Origin: Bacillota bacterium
GTDB lineage: Bacteria > Bacillota > Clostridia > Lachnospirales > Lachnospiraceae
Assembly (NCBI GenBank): GCA_023457255.1
Contig: JAEWMB010000042.1
Span: 124,001 to 188,000 of the forward strand
Direction: 5' to 3'
DNA: 64,000 nt
Of the stretch, positions 32,002 through 40,068 are shown one piece after another. Each line of letters begins with the position of its first letter. The first letter of the stretch is position 1. The notes beneath the pieces are model-generated. The model saw only the letters and a list, made by a program, of their open reading frames with translations, did not search any database and was not told where the DNA came from. A program made the position numbers and the translations under genes.

Positions 32002-32279
32002 TGCGGACCTCCCATTAACACGGATATTTGTGCCAAAACTATTATAACTCGAATTTTTAAAATACACAATCATACGATTATGAATCATATCATGCAGTGG
32101 AGTTTATAGAGGCAGATGATTTGACATAATAATGAAGGAGGATTTTAACGCCCTCCTTTGCTCCCTGATTATGAATAATGTTGGACTAACTTAACTTTAA
32201 GTCAAGTGTAGGTACGTGTAATATTTCCCCATAACTATAGCTATATGACTTCTTGTCCTTTATCCCATTGTTACCGGAG

Positions 32280-32395
32280 TTACTTCCAAAATAGTCCATG
32301 AATTGGAGCAAAATCAACATTGCCATCCTCATCACAAGTACCGATAAGCCGGTTTTGTAGTCCATGGAAACTTCGTGGTCTAGTCCATGATAATA
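32280..32395 (-). pseudogene. Fragment of a flavin-reductase/pyridoxamine-oxidase-like gene
   Basis: Reading the minus strand leftwards to a stop at 32280-32282 gives NRLIGTCDEDGNVDFAPI, the N-terminal FMN-binding strand pair of PPOX-fold flavoproteins (commonly LIGTxDEDGxPNFAPI). Only about 35 codons remain, without a start codon or SD, and the frame stops after HGLFWK. A different-frame 59-codon ORF over the same bases has no family look. Confidence 0.45.
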
Positions 32396-32549
32396 AGAGC
32401 AGGAAGCATTGTGGGCTTTCGTTGACAGAAATCAGAATATATGTTATTTTAAAAAGGAAATAAAATTTAAACTGGAAAGGAAGATGTTTTTTGTTACGTG
32501 TATTAAGTAAAAGTGAGGTTTGTGCTAACTAGCACGAAAATTTAAGATG

Positions 32550-32596
32550 CAAAAAAGTAATCGCTGAAAACTAAGTATTCTCAGCTCTCTTTTTTG
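32550..32596. terminator. Orphan terminator-like hairpin
   Basis: Arms CAAAAAAG (32550-32557) and CTTTTTTG (32589-32596) with inner GCTGA/TCAGC (32563-32567/32581-32585). T/A runs on both strands make it bidirectional. No adjacent intact gene uses it, which supports gene loss in this region. Confidence 0.6.
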
Positions 32597-32970
32597 TACC
32601 CAAAAGCCTGTTTTTACTTAAATGCCATTTAGACGTGGTATATCGTAGGATACATCTTTTATTCTATACTATTTCTAAATCGTTGAACTAACAGTTTCTT
32701 TAAAGAAGCTTTATTGTAATAGGTATTATTGTTGGTATATCACTTGACAATTGTATCGTATCGCTGAAAGCAAATGATAAGGAAGCTTGATTATAGTCGT
32801 GAGTATCTTTAAAACAGGATGCCGCGGCTTTTTTTGTGCTTTCATTCGTGTTAAGCCGTTAAATGGCTGTGGTATAAGGGGAATTTTATGATGTTAGTTA
32901 GGAATTCATAAGGGAAAATATGTTCATAGTATTAAAAAGAGATTAAAAAAAGAGATAAAAAATAGTACCT

Positions 32971-33040
32971 GCACTGCAAAGCGAACATGCTCGCTTGACA
33001 TGAACTTGGATTTCATAAGGAAACAGTGCGGAAATGAGGT
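32971..33040 (+). promoter_or_regulatory. Three-way-junction leader before the MutS2-like gene
   Basis: Outer stem 32971-32976/33024-33029. Inside are hairpins AAGCGA/TCGCTT (32979-32984/32991-32996) and ATGAA/TTCAT (33000-33004/33012-33016). One base after the outer stem comes GAAATGAGG (33031-33039), the SD for ATG 33046. Confidence 0.65.
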
Positions 33041-33045
33041 AAAAT

Positions 33046-34995
33046 ATGAGTACAAGACAGATATTAGAATTTAATAAAATACTAGATATGCTATGTGAAT
33101 ATGCAGTATCGGAAGAAGCAAAGAAGAATTTGCTTAAGTTAGAACCTAGTCTTAGTGAGGCAGAAGTAGGTAACCGAACCAAAGATACTACGGAAGCAAG
33201 GCTTATTTATGATGTGCAGGGGAATCCTCCGATGTCGGAACGGAAAGAAATTGAGATGCTCCTAGCACTTGCCGGTAAAGGAGGAATGTTGTCGACGGAA
33301 CAACTGACCTTGGTTTCACAATTTATCGCTGCCAGCAGACGATTAAAAAGTTATCTGACCAAAGCGAAGTGCCTAAAGGCCGACCTTTCATTTTATGCAG
33401 ATTCTTTCGCATCGTTAGAGGATTTACAGGGAATACTTGATGGTGCAATCAGAAACAATCAGATTGATAGTTCTGCATCTAAAGAGTTAAAGGATCTCAG
33501 GCGAAAGATAGAATCGGTAAATGGAACTATGAAATCAAAATTGGAGGCGCTGCTTAGAAGCAGAAAAGAATGTTTTAGCGAAGGGTTTGTGTCGTTAAGA
33601 AATGGACATTTTGTGCTTCCGGTGAAAAAAGAGTATAAACACCAGATTTCGGGTACTGTACATGATGTATCCTCCAGCGGTGCGACTTATTTTATTGAGC
33701 CAGTCACAGCAGTTCGCTATAGTGAAGAACTATCCGCTTTAAAATCAGCAGAAACAAAAGAGGAGGCAGTGATTTTATATACGTTGACTTCTCTTGTGGC
33801 GGAGAATGAGCCGGAGCTTATGAGAAACTATGAAATTATGGGTATTCTTGACGAGATTTTTGCAAAAGCAAAGCTTTCTGCCTTTATGAAGGCGGTTCCG
33901 GCAAGCCTTAATACAGAACGCAGGATTAAGATAACCAATGGCAGACATCCGCTGTTAAAAAGAGAGGAATGTGTTCCGCTTAATTTTGAGTTTGCTAAGG
34001 GAATTCGAGGAGTAATCATTACCGGGCCAAATACAGGCGGTAAAACAGTTGCCTTAAAAACAGTTGGACTATTATCTATGATGGCGCAAAGTGGTCTGCA
34101 TGTACCATGTGAAGAAGCAATTTTATGTATGAACGATGCGATTCTTTGCGATATTGGTGACGGCCAGAGTATCACTGAGAACTTGTCGACATTCTCTGCT
34201 CATATTACGAACATCATAGGTATCTTACAGAAAATCACCAAGGATAGCTTAGTGCTATTGGATGAGCTAGGTTCCGGAACCGATCCGGCAGAGGGAATGG
34301 GAATTGCGATTTCAATATTAGAAGAACTTAAAAAGAAGCAGTGTCTATTCCTTGCTACGACCCACTATCCGCAAGTAAAAGAATATGCTGCACAGTCAGA
34401 AGGAATTATGAATGCTAAAATGGCCTTTGACCGTGAAAGCCTAAGACCACTCTATCGCTTGGAAGTCGGTGAGGCCGGTGAAAGCTGTGCTTTGTATATT
34501 GCAAAACGATTGGGTTTACCAAAGCATATGCTCTTGCTGGCTTACCAAAATGCTTACAGTATGGAAGAAAAAGAGAAAGGTAAGTATCCAAATGAGCCGG
34601 AACTTTTTACTGATAGTAATCTAAGCGTCATGGAGGAGCTGCACTCGGAAAATTCGTTAAATAAGCCACGCATTGAAAAAAGGCTGGAAAGCAGAAAAAG
34701 AGAGCTTCCGGCGAAGGCTGCCAGCTATCATCTTGGAGACTGTGTGATGGTATATCCGGAGAAGAAAATAGGTATCGTGTATCAGGTGTGCAATGAAAAA
34801 GGAGAAATTGGGATTCAAATAGCGAAAAAGAAAAAATTAGTCAATTATAAACGAATTAAGCTTCATGTTGCAGCTACTCAGATGTATCCGGCGGATTATG
34901 ATTTTTCAATCGTATTTGATACGGTAGCAAATCGAAAAGCCAGACACAAAATGGAAAAGGGTCATCAAGAAGGAATGGAGATTCGATACGAGTAA
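33046..34995 (+). CDS. MutS2-like ATPase lacking the Smr domain
   Basis: A 649-residue MutS-family ATPase with the MutS2 layout: N-terminal core (about 1-110), coiled-coil clamp (about 115-270), then ATPase with Walker A GPNTGGKTVALK (about residue 326), Walker B LVLLDELGSGTDPAEG (about 404) and the MutS HTH-like end. Typical MutS2 is about 780 residues and ends with a KOW and Smr nuclease domain. Here the C-terminus is a short KOW-like part (YHLGDCVMVYPEKKIGIV) and a basic tail, with no Smr. It may act on stalled ribosomes or on recombination structures; full MutS2 roles cannot be assumed. Confidence 0.9.
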   Translation: MSTRQILEFNKILDMLCEYAVSEEAKKNLLKLEPSLSEAEVGNRTKDTTEARLIYDVQGNPPMSERKEIEMLLALAGKGGMLSTEQLTLVSQFIAASRRLKSYLTKAKCLKADLSFYADSFASLEDLQGILDGAIRNNQIDSSASKELKDLRRKIESVNGTMKSKLEALLRSRKECFSEGFVSLRNGHFVLPVKKEYKHQISGTVHDVSSSGATYFIEPVTAVRYSEELSALKSAETKEEAVILYTLTSLVAENEPELMRNYEIMGILDEIFAKAKLSAFMKAVPASLNTERRIKITNGRHPLLKREECVPLNFEFAKGIRGVIITGPNTGGKTVALKTVGLLSMMAQSGLHVPCEEAILCMNDAILCDIGDGQSITENLSTFSAHITNIIGILQKITKDSLVLLDELGSGTDPAEGMGIAISILEELKKKQCLFLATTHYPQVKEYAAQSEGIMNAKMAFDRESLRPLYRLEVGEAGESCALYIAKRLGLPKHMLLLAYQNAYSMEEKEKGKYPNEPELFTDSNLSVMEELHSENSLNKPRIEKRLESRKRELPAKAASYHLGDCVMVYPEKKIGIVYQVCNEKGEIGIQIAKKKKLVNYKRIKLHVAATQMYPADYDFSIVFDTVANRKARHKMEKGHQEGMEIRYE

Positions 34996-35137
34996 GCTGC
35001 GGTTTGATCCTAGAAAAATAAGCAAGAAAATTTTGATAATCCTTGGAAAGCTTATTGACTATTTTTAAAACAAATGTTATCATATAATTGAAGTTAGTTC
35101 AGTGAATAAACAAATAGGTTAAGAAAGGGGTAATCCA

Positions 35138-36454
35138 ATGAAAAATTACTTTCCAAATGTTCCAGAAGTAAAATACGAAGGATCAAATTCAACCAACCCA
35201 TTCGCTTTTAAATATTATGACGCAGAGAGAATCGTAGCGGGTAAAACAATGAAAGAGCATTGCCGTTTTGCACTATCCTGGTGGCATACGCTTTGTGCGG
35301 GTGGCGCTGATCCATTCGGTGTAACCACTATGGACAGAAGCTATGGTAATATTACAGAGCCTATGGAGCTTGCTAAAGCAAAAGTTGACGCAGGTTTCGA
35401 ATTAATGACAAAGTTAGGAATTGAATTCTTCTGTTTCCATGATGCGGATATCGCTCCGGAAGGTGACACTTTTGAAGAATCAAGGAAAAATCTTTTTGAA
35501 ATCGTTGATTACATCAAAGAAAAAATGGATCAGACCGGTATTAAGTTATTATGGGGAACTGCAAATAACTTTGGACACCCAAGATTTATGCATGGTGCTT
35601 CTACTTCCTGTAATGCGGATGTATTTGCATACGCTGCTGCAAAGATTAAGAATGCATTAGATGCTACGATTAAATTAGGCGGTAAAGGTTATGTCTTCTG
35701 GGGGGGCCGTGAAGGTTATGAAACTCTTCTTAATACAGATTTGGGACTTGAGCTAGATAATATGGCAAGACTTATGAAAATGGCTGTAGAATATGGCCGT
35801 GCAAATGGTTTTGATGGTGATTTCTACATTGAGCCAAAGCCAAAGGAGCCAACCAAACATCAATATGATTTTGATACGGCCACAGTACTTGGGTTCCTTC
35901 GCAAGTATGGTTTAGATAAAGATTTCAAGATGAACATCGAGGCAAATCATGCTACACTTGCAGGTCATACTTTTGAGCATGAACTTGCTATGGCAAGAGT
36001 AAATGGTGTATTTGGTTCCGTAGATGCAAATCAGGGAGATCCAAATCTTGGATGGGATACCGATCAGTTCCCAACCGATGTTCACAGTGCAACTCTTGCA
36101 ATGCTTGAAGTATTAAAGGCCGGCGGATTCACCAATGGCGGACTTAACTTCGATGCGAAGGTAAGACGTGGTTCCTTCGAATTTGACGATATTGCGTATG
36201 GTTATATCGCAGGAATGGATACCTTCGCTCTTGGCCTAATTAAGGCGGCCGAGATTATCGAGGATGGCAGAATTGCCAAGTTTGTGGAAGATCGTTATGC
36301 AAGCTATAAGACAGGAATCGGTAAGGCAATCGTGGATGGAACTACATCTCTTGAAGAATTAGAGCAATATGTTTTAACACATGAGGAACCTGTGATGCAG
36401 AGTGGCCGCCAGGAAGTTCTTGAAACTATTGTGAATCATATTTTATTTCGATAG
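35138..36454 (+). CDS. xylA: Xylose isomerase
   Basis: A 438-residue class II xylose isomerase converting D-xylose to D-xylulose. Active-site motifs are intact: FCFHDADIAPEG (catalytic His and Asp), the Lys/Glu region IEPKPKEPTKHQYDFD, and metal-binding FKMNIEANHATLAGH and VDANQGDPNLGWDTD. Length is typical of Firmicutes and Bacteroidetes XylA (about 438). SD AAAGGGG. Upstream, TTGACT at 35055 and TATAAT at 35083 are present but 22 bases apart, so the promoter is uncertain. No xylB or xylR is adjacent. A terminator follows. Confidence 0.97.
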   Translation: MKNYFPNVPEVKYEGSNSTNPFAFKYYDAERIVAGKTMKEHCRFALSWWHTLCAGGADPFGVTTMDRSYGNITEPMELAKAKVDAGFELMTKLGIEFFCFHDADIAPEGDTFEESRKNLFEIVDYIKEKMDQTGIKLLWGTANNFGHPRFMHGASTSCNADVFAYAAAKIKNALDATIKLGGKGYVFWGGREGYETLLNTDLGLELDNMARLMKMAVEYGRANGFDGDFYIEPKPKEPTKHQYDFDTATVLGFLRKYGLDKDFKMNIEANHATLAGHTFEHELAMARVNGVFGSVDANQGDPNLGWDTDQFPTDVHSATLAMLEVLKAGGFTNGGLNFDAKVRRGSFEFDDIAYGYIAGMDTFALGLIKAAEIIEDGRIAKFVEDRYASYKTGIGKAIVDGTTSLEELEQYVLTHEEPVMQSGRQEVLETIVNHILFR

Positions 36455-36553
36455 GAAGAGCGTAAACAAAACTAATGTTTTTTAGAAAGATAAGATTACG
36501 AAAAGGGCGATCACATAAGGCGCGCGCCCAATAAAGAAGTATTTGTGCAGCAT

Positions 36554-36590
36554 ACGGCATGGTCAATTTTGACTATGCCGTTTTGCCGTT
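36554..36590 (+). terminator. Rho-independent terminator of xylA
   Basis: 13-bp arms 36554-36566/36569-36581 with one wobble; the tight loop probably opens by two pairs. A TTTTGCCGTTTG tail follows. Confidence 0.8.
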
Positions 36591-36786
36591 TGTTTCAAAC
36601 TCATTGAGAAGAAACAGGTTACCCCTGTATTGCCGGCGGCTGGGGATTGATTATACCAAGCCGACCGGGGTTGAATTTGAAGTGATGGTGGGTGCTTCAA
36701 AAGTCCAAGCATTTGAAAATCTGGGGCAAGAAGCAACGGAAATGACAGTACAGGATTTATGTGGTAAAATGTATACGTTAAGTTAA
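36559..36786 (+). pseudogene. Unrecognised open frame, possibly gene remnant
   Basis: A 75-codon open frame whose first codons lie inside the xylA terminator and have no SD, so the start is not real. The latter half (GVEFEVMVGASKVQAFENLG, then EATEMTVQDLCGKMYTLS) reads like the C-terminal end of a protein and is a little GC-richer than its surroundings. I do not recognise the family. It may be the tail of a decayed gene, or chance. Confidence 0.25.
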
Positions 36787-36850
36787 TAGAAGCTTGCACG
36801 GTGATGACGAATGAACGAATATAATCTATCTTAACGGAGGAGAGCTAATT

Positions 36851-37381
36851 ATGATATACCTTGTGCGTCAGGGGCAAACTGACTGGAACTTATTGAAAAA
36901 GTTTAACGGCTGTACAGAAACTGAGTTAAATCAAACAGGTATAGCACAGGCAAAACAGCAAGCTGAGAGCTTAAAAGATGTTGGTTTTGATGCGTGTTTT
37001 TGTAGTCCTCAAAAAAGGGCACGCCAAACCTGTGAAATTATCTGTGAGGACAAAATTATATTTGATAAAAGACTTGCCGAAATAAACTGCGGGGAGTTTG
37101 AGGGTACAGAGGAAACTGCGGAAGCGATGAAATTGTTTTGGCAAGCAGTAATGAGTGGCGATAAGGGTACGGAAAGTTTCAAAGATTTCATAAAACGGAA
37201 TTGTGATCTTTGCGATATAATTAGGAATGAATATAAGGGAAAGAATATCTTAATTGTTACTCACGCTGCAAATGCACGGATAATAAACTATTATTTCAGC
37301 GGCAAGCCCAAAGATTATGATTTTGGTAAAGCAGTTGCCCGAAATGGCGAGATAATCACATTTCAGAACTCAAAAGTTTAA
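36851..37381 (+). CDS. Histidine-phosphatase superfamily protein with catalytic His replaced by Gln
   Basis: A 176-residue phosphoglycerate-mutase-like protein. The family motif L(I/V)RHGxT reads LVRQGQT: the phosphate-accepting His is Gln at residue 7 (codon CAG at 36869). The other active-site residues are kept: R6, R57 in SPQKRARQT, E82 in CGEFEG and H138 in VTHAANAR. It may bind a phosphorylated ligand without hydrolysing it, or be a decaying gene. The frame is intact with a good SD (CGGAGGAG), so it is expressed. The LRR gene starts 25 bases downstream. Confidence 0.85.
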   Translation: MIYLVRQGQTDWNLLKKFNGCTETELNQTGIAQAKQQAESLKDVGFDACFCSPQKRARQTCEIICEDKIIFDKRLAEINCGEFEGTEETAEAMKLFWQAVMSGDKGTESFKDFIKRNCDLCDIIRNEYKGKNILIVTHAANARIINYYFSGKPKDYDFGKAVARNGEIITFQNSKV

Positions 37382-37406
37382 AAATGGCTCGGGCATGAGG
37401 GTAATT

Positions 37407-38300
37407 ATGAAACAGGATCTTGGATATAAAGTAGAAAATAATGAGATGATCGTTCAGAAATACAATGGAATATCGAACCGGATTGAAATCCCAAGCGTGG
37501 AGGATGGATATCCGGTCACAGAAATTGCGGATTATGCCTTTCATAACTGTAGAAGCTTACAACAGGTAATTCTTCCGGATAGTATAACTACAATAGGAAA
37601 CCACGCTTTTTATGATTGCAGGAGTTTGGAAAGCATGGTTATTTCCGATGCAATCGAAAGTATTGGTGATGGCGCGTTTAAGAACTGTTACCTATTAAAA
37701 TCAATCGAACTATTTCATAGAAATGGCAGGATATCGGTAGTAAGAAATATTCTGTCTGAATTTAGTGCAGAGCTTACGGTTACACTTCACTATGGACGAA
37801 ATGCTTATGAGATAGGGAAAACTGCTAAGATAATTTTTCCTGGGTTTTTATATGACTATGTGGAGAATAACTCTGCAAGGATTATTCGGCAGGAAACCTA
37901 TGGTTCAGGAGTACATTACCGTGAGTGTATGACAGGAAGTGATATTGATTATAAGAAGTATGATTCAATTTTTCATGTCGGTATGGCGGTGGATATGCTA
38001 GAAACAACCTTACTTATTGCACTCTATCGTATCATGTATCCGTATCAATTGATGCAAACAGCGAAAGAAAATTACAAAAACTTCATCCGGGGGCATTGGG
38101 AAGTACTGATGAAGTTATTAGTGAAAGATGAGATGAGAGAGGAAATTATTTGTTTATTAAAGGACGGCATCGTATCTTTGGAGCATCTGGATACCTTAAT
38201 GGAATATGCAAGAAGGCGGCAGAAATTAGAACTTGTAAGCTATTTTTTAAGTTATAAACAACGAAATCACCATAAGATAAGCATCACATTTGAATTATAA
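37407..38300 (+). CDS. Leucine-rich-repeat (BspA-type) protein
   Basis: A 297-residue cytoplasmic protein with BspA/LRR_5 repeats at about residues 25-115 (EIADYAFHNCRSLQQVILPD, then IGNHAFYDCRSLESMVISDA, then IGDGAFKNCYLLKSIEL). The remaining 180 residues are mostly helical with no recognised domain. There is no signal peptide, unlike many BspA surface proteins, so a role in intracellular protein binding is likely. ATG 37407 is chosen because GAGGG lies 5 bases upstream; ATG 37395 overlaps it. Two hairpins follow. Confidence 0.82.
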   Translation: MKQDLGYKVENNEMIVQKYNGISNRIEIPSVEDGYPVTEIADYAFHNCRSLQQVILPDSITTIGNHAFYDCRSLESMVISDAIESIGDGAFKNCYLLKSIELFHRNGRISVVRNILSEFSAELTVTLHYGRNAYEIGKTAKIIFPGFLYDYVENNSARIIRQETYGSGVHYRECMTGSDIDYKKYDSIFHVGMAVDMLETTLLIALYRIMYPYQLMQTAKENYKNFIRGHWEVLMKLLVKDEMREEIICLLKDGIVSLEHLDTLMEYARRRQKLELVSYFLSYKQRNHHKISITFEL

Positions 38301-38322
38301 GAAAAAATGGAAGTGATTTTAC

Positions 38323-38390
38323 AAGAAAAAGTTGGCTAAGCACCTTTTTCTTAGATACAGTACCACATCTGTAAATAAATGTGGTACTGT
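38323..38390 (+). terminator. Two stem-loops after the LRR gene
   Basis: First: AAGAAAAAG/CTTTTTCTT (38323-38331/38344-38352). Second: perfect 12-bp arms 38357-38368/38379-38390. The first carries its T-run within the 3' arm and is the likelier terminator. Confidence 0.65.
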
Positions 38391-38488
38391 AAGAGAATAG
38401 GTTGAAACGAAAGGAATTACTGCACCATTAGTAAAGTATGCAATGGTGCTGGAATGAAAGGAATCACGAACAAGAAAGGGAGGTTAGG

Positions 38489-40060
38489 ATGGAGCATGAG
38501 GTAAGACAGAAACTAAGACAACTTGGAGAACGTATCTTAAAAAACAGTTCGAACGAGTTGTACCTGTCAATGCGTTTTTTAGATGTTCCACTCAGTGAAT
38601 TAAGTTATGAGCTGCGGATGTCCTCCTTTTATATGGGAACGGACGGAAGCACTATTTATTATAATCCAAGGTTTTTAATAGAAAAATATACTTATGACAG
38701 TGTGTATGTAAACCGATCCTATCTGCACATGTTACTTCATAGTATTTTTCGTCACATGTACCTTAGAGAAGAGCGAGAGGAAGAAAAATGGAACTTAGCA
38801 TGTGATATTGCAGTGGAATACATTATAGATGGTTTGGAGAATAAGGTAACAAAACGACTTGTTTCCTTAGTGAGAGAGGAATTCTATGAACGTTTATCCA
38901 AGGAACTTAAGGTATTTACAGCAGAAGGAATCTATCATTTACTGCAGATGAATTGGTTTACAGAGAGAGAGATTGTGCAATATAGTGCCGAGTTTTTAGT
39001 GTGTGACCATCAGTTTTGGAATTTTGGTATCTCATCAAATAAGGTCAAGGATAGTGCTGAATTAAATTCAAAAGAGAATACAAATTCCACTGAAAAAAAC
39101 AACCAAATTGGTAATAAGCGAAACTCGGAGGAACAATCAAGTGAGAAGGGAGAGGACGAAACTAAAGCAGACAAGAGGCCGGAAGGCTTAAAAGAAAATA
39201 AAATCAAGGAAAATAGAACCGGAACAGACAATGCAAAAGAGGAGTATCAATCCTATGATGATAGAGCAATGGAGAACAAGGAACTTCCAGAGTGGAAAGA
39301 TAATAACAGAAAAGCACAGGAAAATCGCTGGAAGGATATTAGTGATAAACTAAAGACTAATCTTGAAACTTATCAGGCAGATAACCCCAGAGCCACAGAG
39401 AGCTTATTAAAAGGTATTGGTGCGGCGAATCGTGAAATTTATGAGTATCAAACCTTTCTTCGAAAATTTGCAGTATATAGGGAACGTCTTCAAGTAGATG
39501 AAGATTCTTTTGATTATGGTTTTTATACCTTTGGTATAGAGAACTATGGGAATATACCGTTCTTAGAGCCATTAGAATATAAGGAGGAACAGCGTGTTGA
39601 GGAGATTGTCATAGCTATTGATACATCAGGCTCCTGTGCAAGTAGTTTAATCTATCGTTTTCTGAAAGAAACCATGAAGATTTTACAAAGCACGGAGACC
39701 TTTCACGATAAATTTCGGATTCACTTGATTCAATGTGATGAAGAGATTAAAGAACATAAGATTTTAACGAATCTGATGGAATTAAATCACTACATGGAAC
39801 ATTTTCAGGTGAAAGGATTTGGAAATACAGATTTTAGGCCTGTGTTTGAATATATCAGCGAATTAAAGCAAATGGGGGAATTAAGAAGTTTAAAAGGATT
39901 GCTATATTTTACAGACGGATATGGTACTTTTCCTAATAAACAACCGGAATACGAGACAGCTTTTATATTTGTTCGGAATCAGTATGAGGAAGACAAAGTT
40001 CCCGCCTGGGCGATGAAGGTTGTACTAGAAGAAGAACAGATTGAAAAGATGGGTGAATAG
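38489..40060 (+). CDS. VWA-like protein with putative metallopeptidase domain (DUF2201 type)
   Basis: A 523-residue protein. The N-terminal region (about 1-150) is the DUF2201 metallopeptidase-like domain, but its HExxH motif reads HMLLH (H80, H84; Glu replaced by Met81), with the third His at H89, so metal may bind without peptidase activity. A charged low-complexity linker (about 195-290) follows. The C-terminal half is a VWA domain with MIDAS motif AIDTSGSCAS (about 385). ATG 38489 follows GGGAGG. It is followed after 8 bases by a MoxR-type AAA ATPase; such pairs act as metal- or ATP-dependent chaperones, but the client is unknown. Confidence 0.85.
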   Translation: MEHEVRQKLRQLGERILKNSSNELYLSMRFLDVPLSELSYELRMSSFYMGTDGSTIYYNPRFLIEKYTYDSVYVNRSYLHMLLHSIFRHMYLREEREEEKWNLACDIAVEYIIDGLENKVTKRLVSLVREEFYERLSKELKVFTAEGIYHLLQMNWFTEREIVQYSAEFLVCDHQFWNFGISSNKVKDSAELNSKENTNSTEKNNQIGNKRNSEEQSSEKGEDETKADKRPEGLKENKIKENRTGTDNAKEEYQSYDDRAMENKELPEWKDNNRKAQENRWKDISDKLKTNLETYQADNPRATESLLKGIGAANREIYEYQTFLRKFAVYRERLQVDEDSFDYGFYTFGIENYGNIPFLEPLEYKEEQRVEEIVIAIDTSGSCASSLIYRFLKETMKILQSTETFHDKFRIHLIQCDEEIKEHKILTNLMELNHYMEHFQVKGFGNTDFRPVFEYISELKQMGELRSLKGLLYFTDGYGTFPNKQPEYETAFIFVRNQYEEDKVPAWAMKVVLEEEQIEKMGE

Positions 40061-40068
40061 GAGCTGCA

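Larger units (their letters stand above)
32089..33045. other. Long gene-poor region before the MutS2-like gene
   Basis: Nearly 1 kb without an intact gene. It contains a GGAGG/CCTCC hairpin at about 32134-32158, a decayed PPOX-like fragment at 32280-32395 (minus), a small GTGCTA/TAGCAC palindrome near 32522-32535, a terminator-like hairpin at 32550-32596, and the structured leader at 32971-33040. It looks like the remains of lost genes. Confidence 0.6.
36455..36850. other. Spacer after xylA with terminator, CG palindrome and a doubtful ORF
   Basis: About 400 bases. It holds GGCGCGCGCC (36519-36528, an unusually CG-rich 10-bp palindrome for this AT-rich DNA), the xylA terminator at 36554-36590, and an open frame at 36559-36786 discussed separately. 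Confidence 0.5.

Noticed and set aside
32178..32359. 59-codon minus-strand ORF in the gene-poor region
   Set aside because: It reads the PPOX fragment in a different frame, lacks an SD and has no family resemblance.
35055..35088. xylA promoter TTGACT...TATAAT
   Set aside because: The spacer is 22 bases, too long for a sigma-A promoter; not listed as a promoter, only mentioned in the xylA entry.
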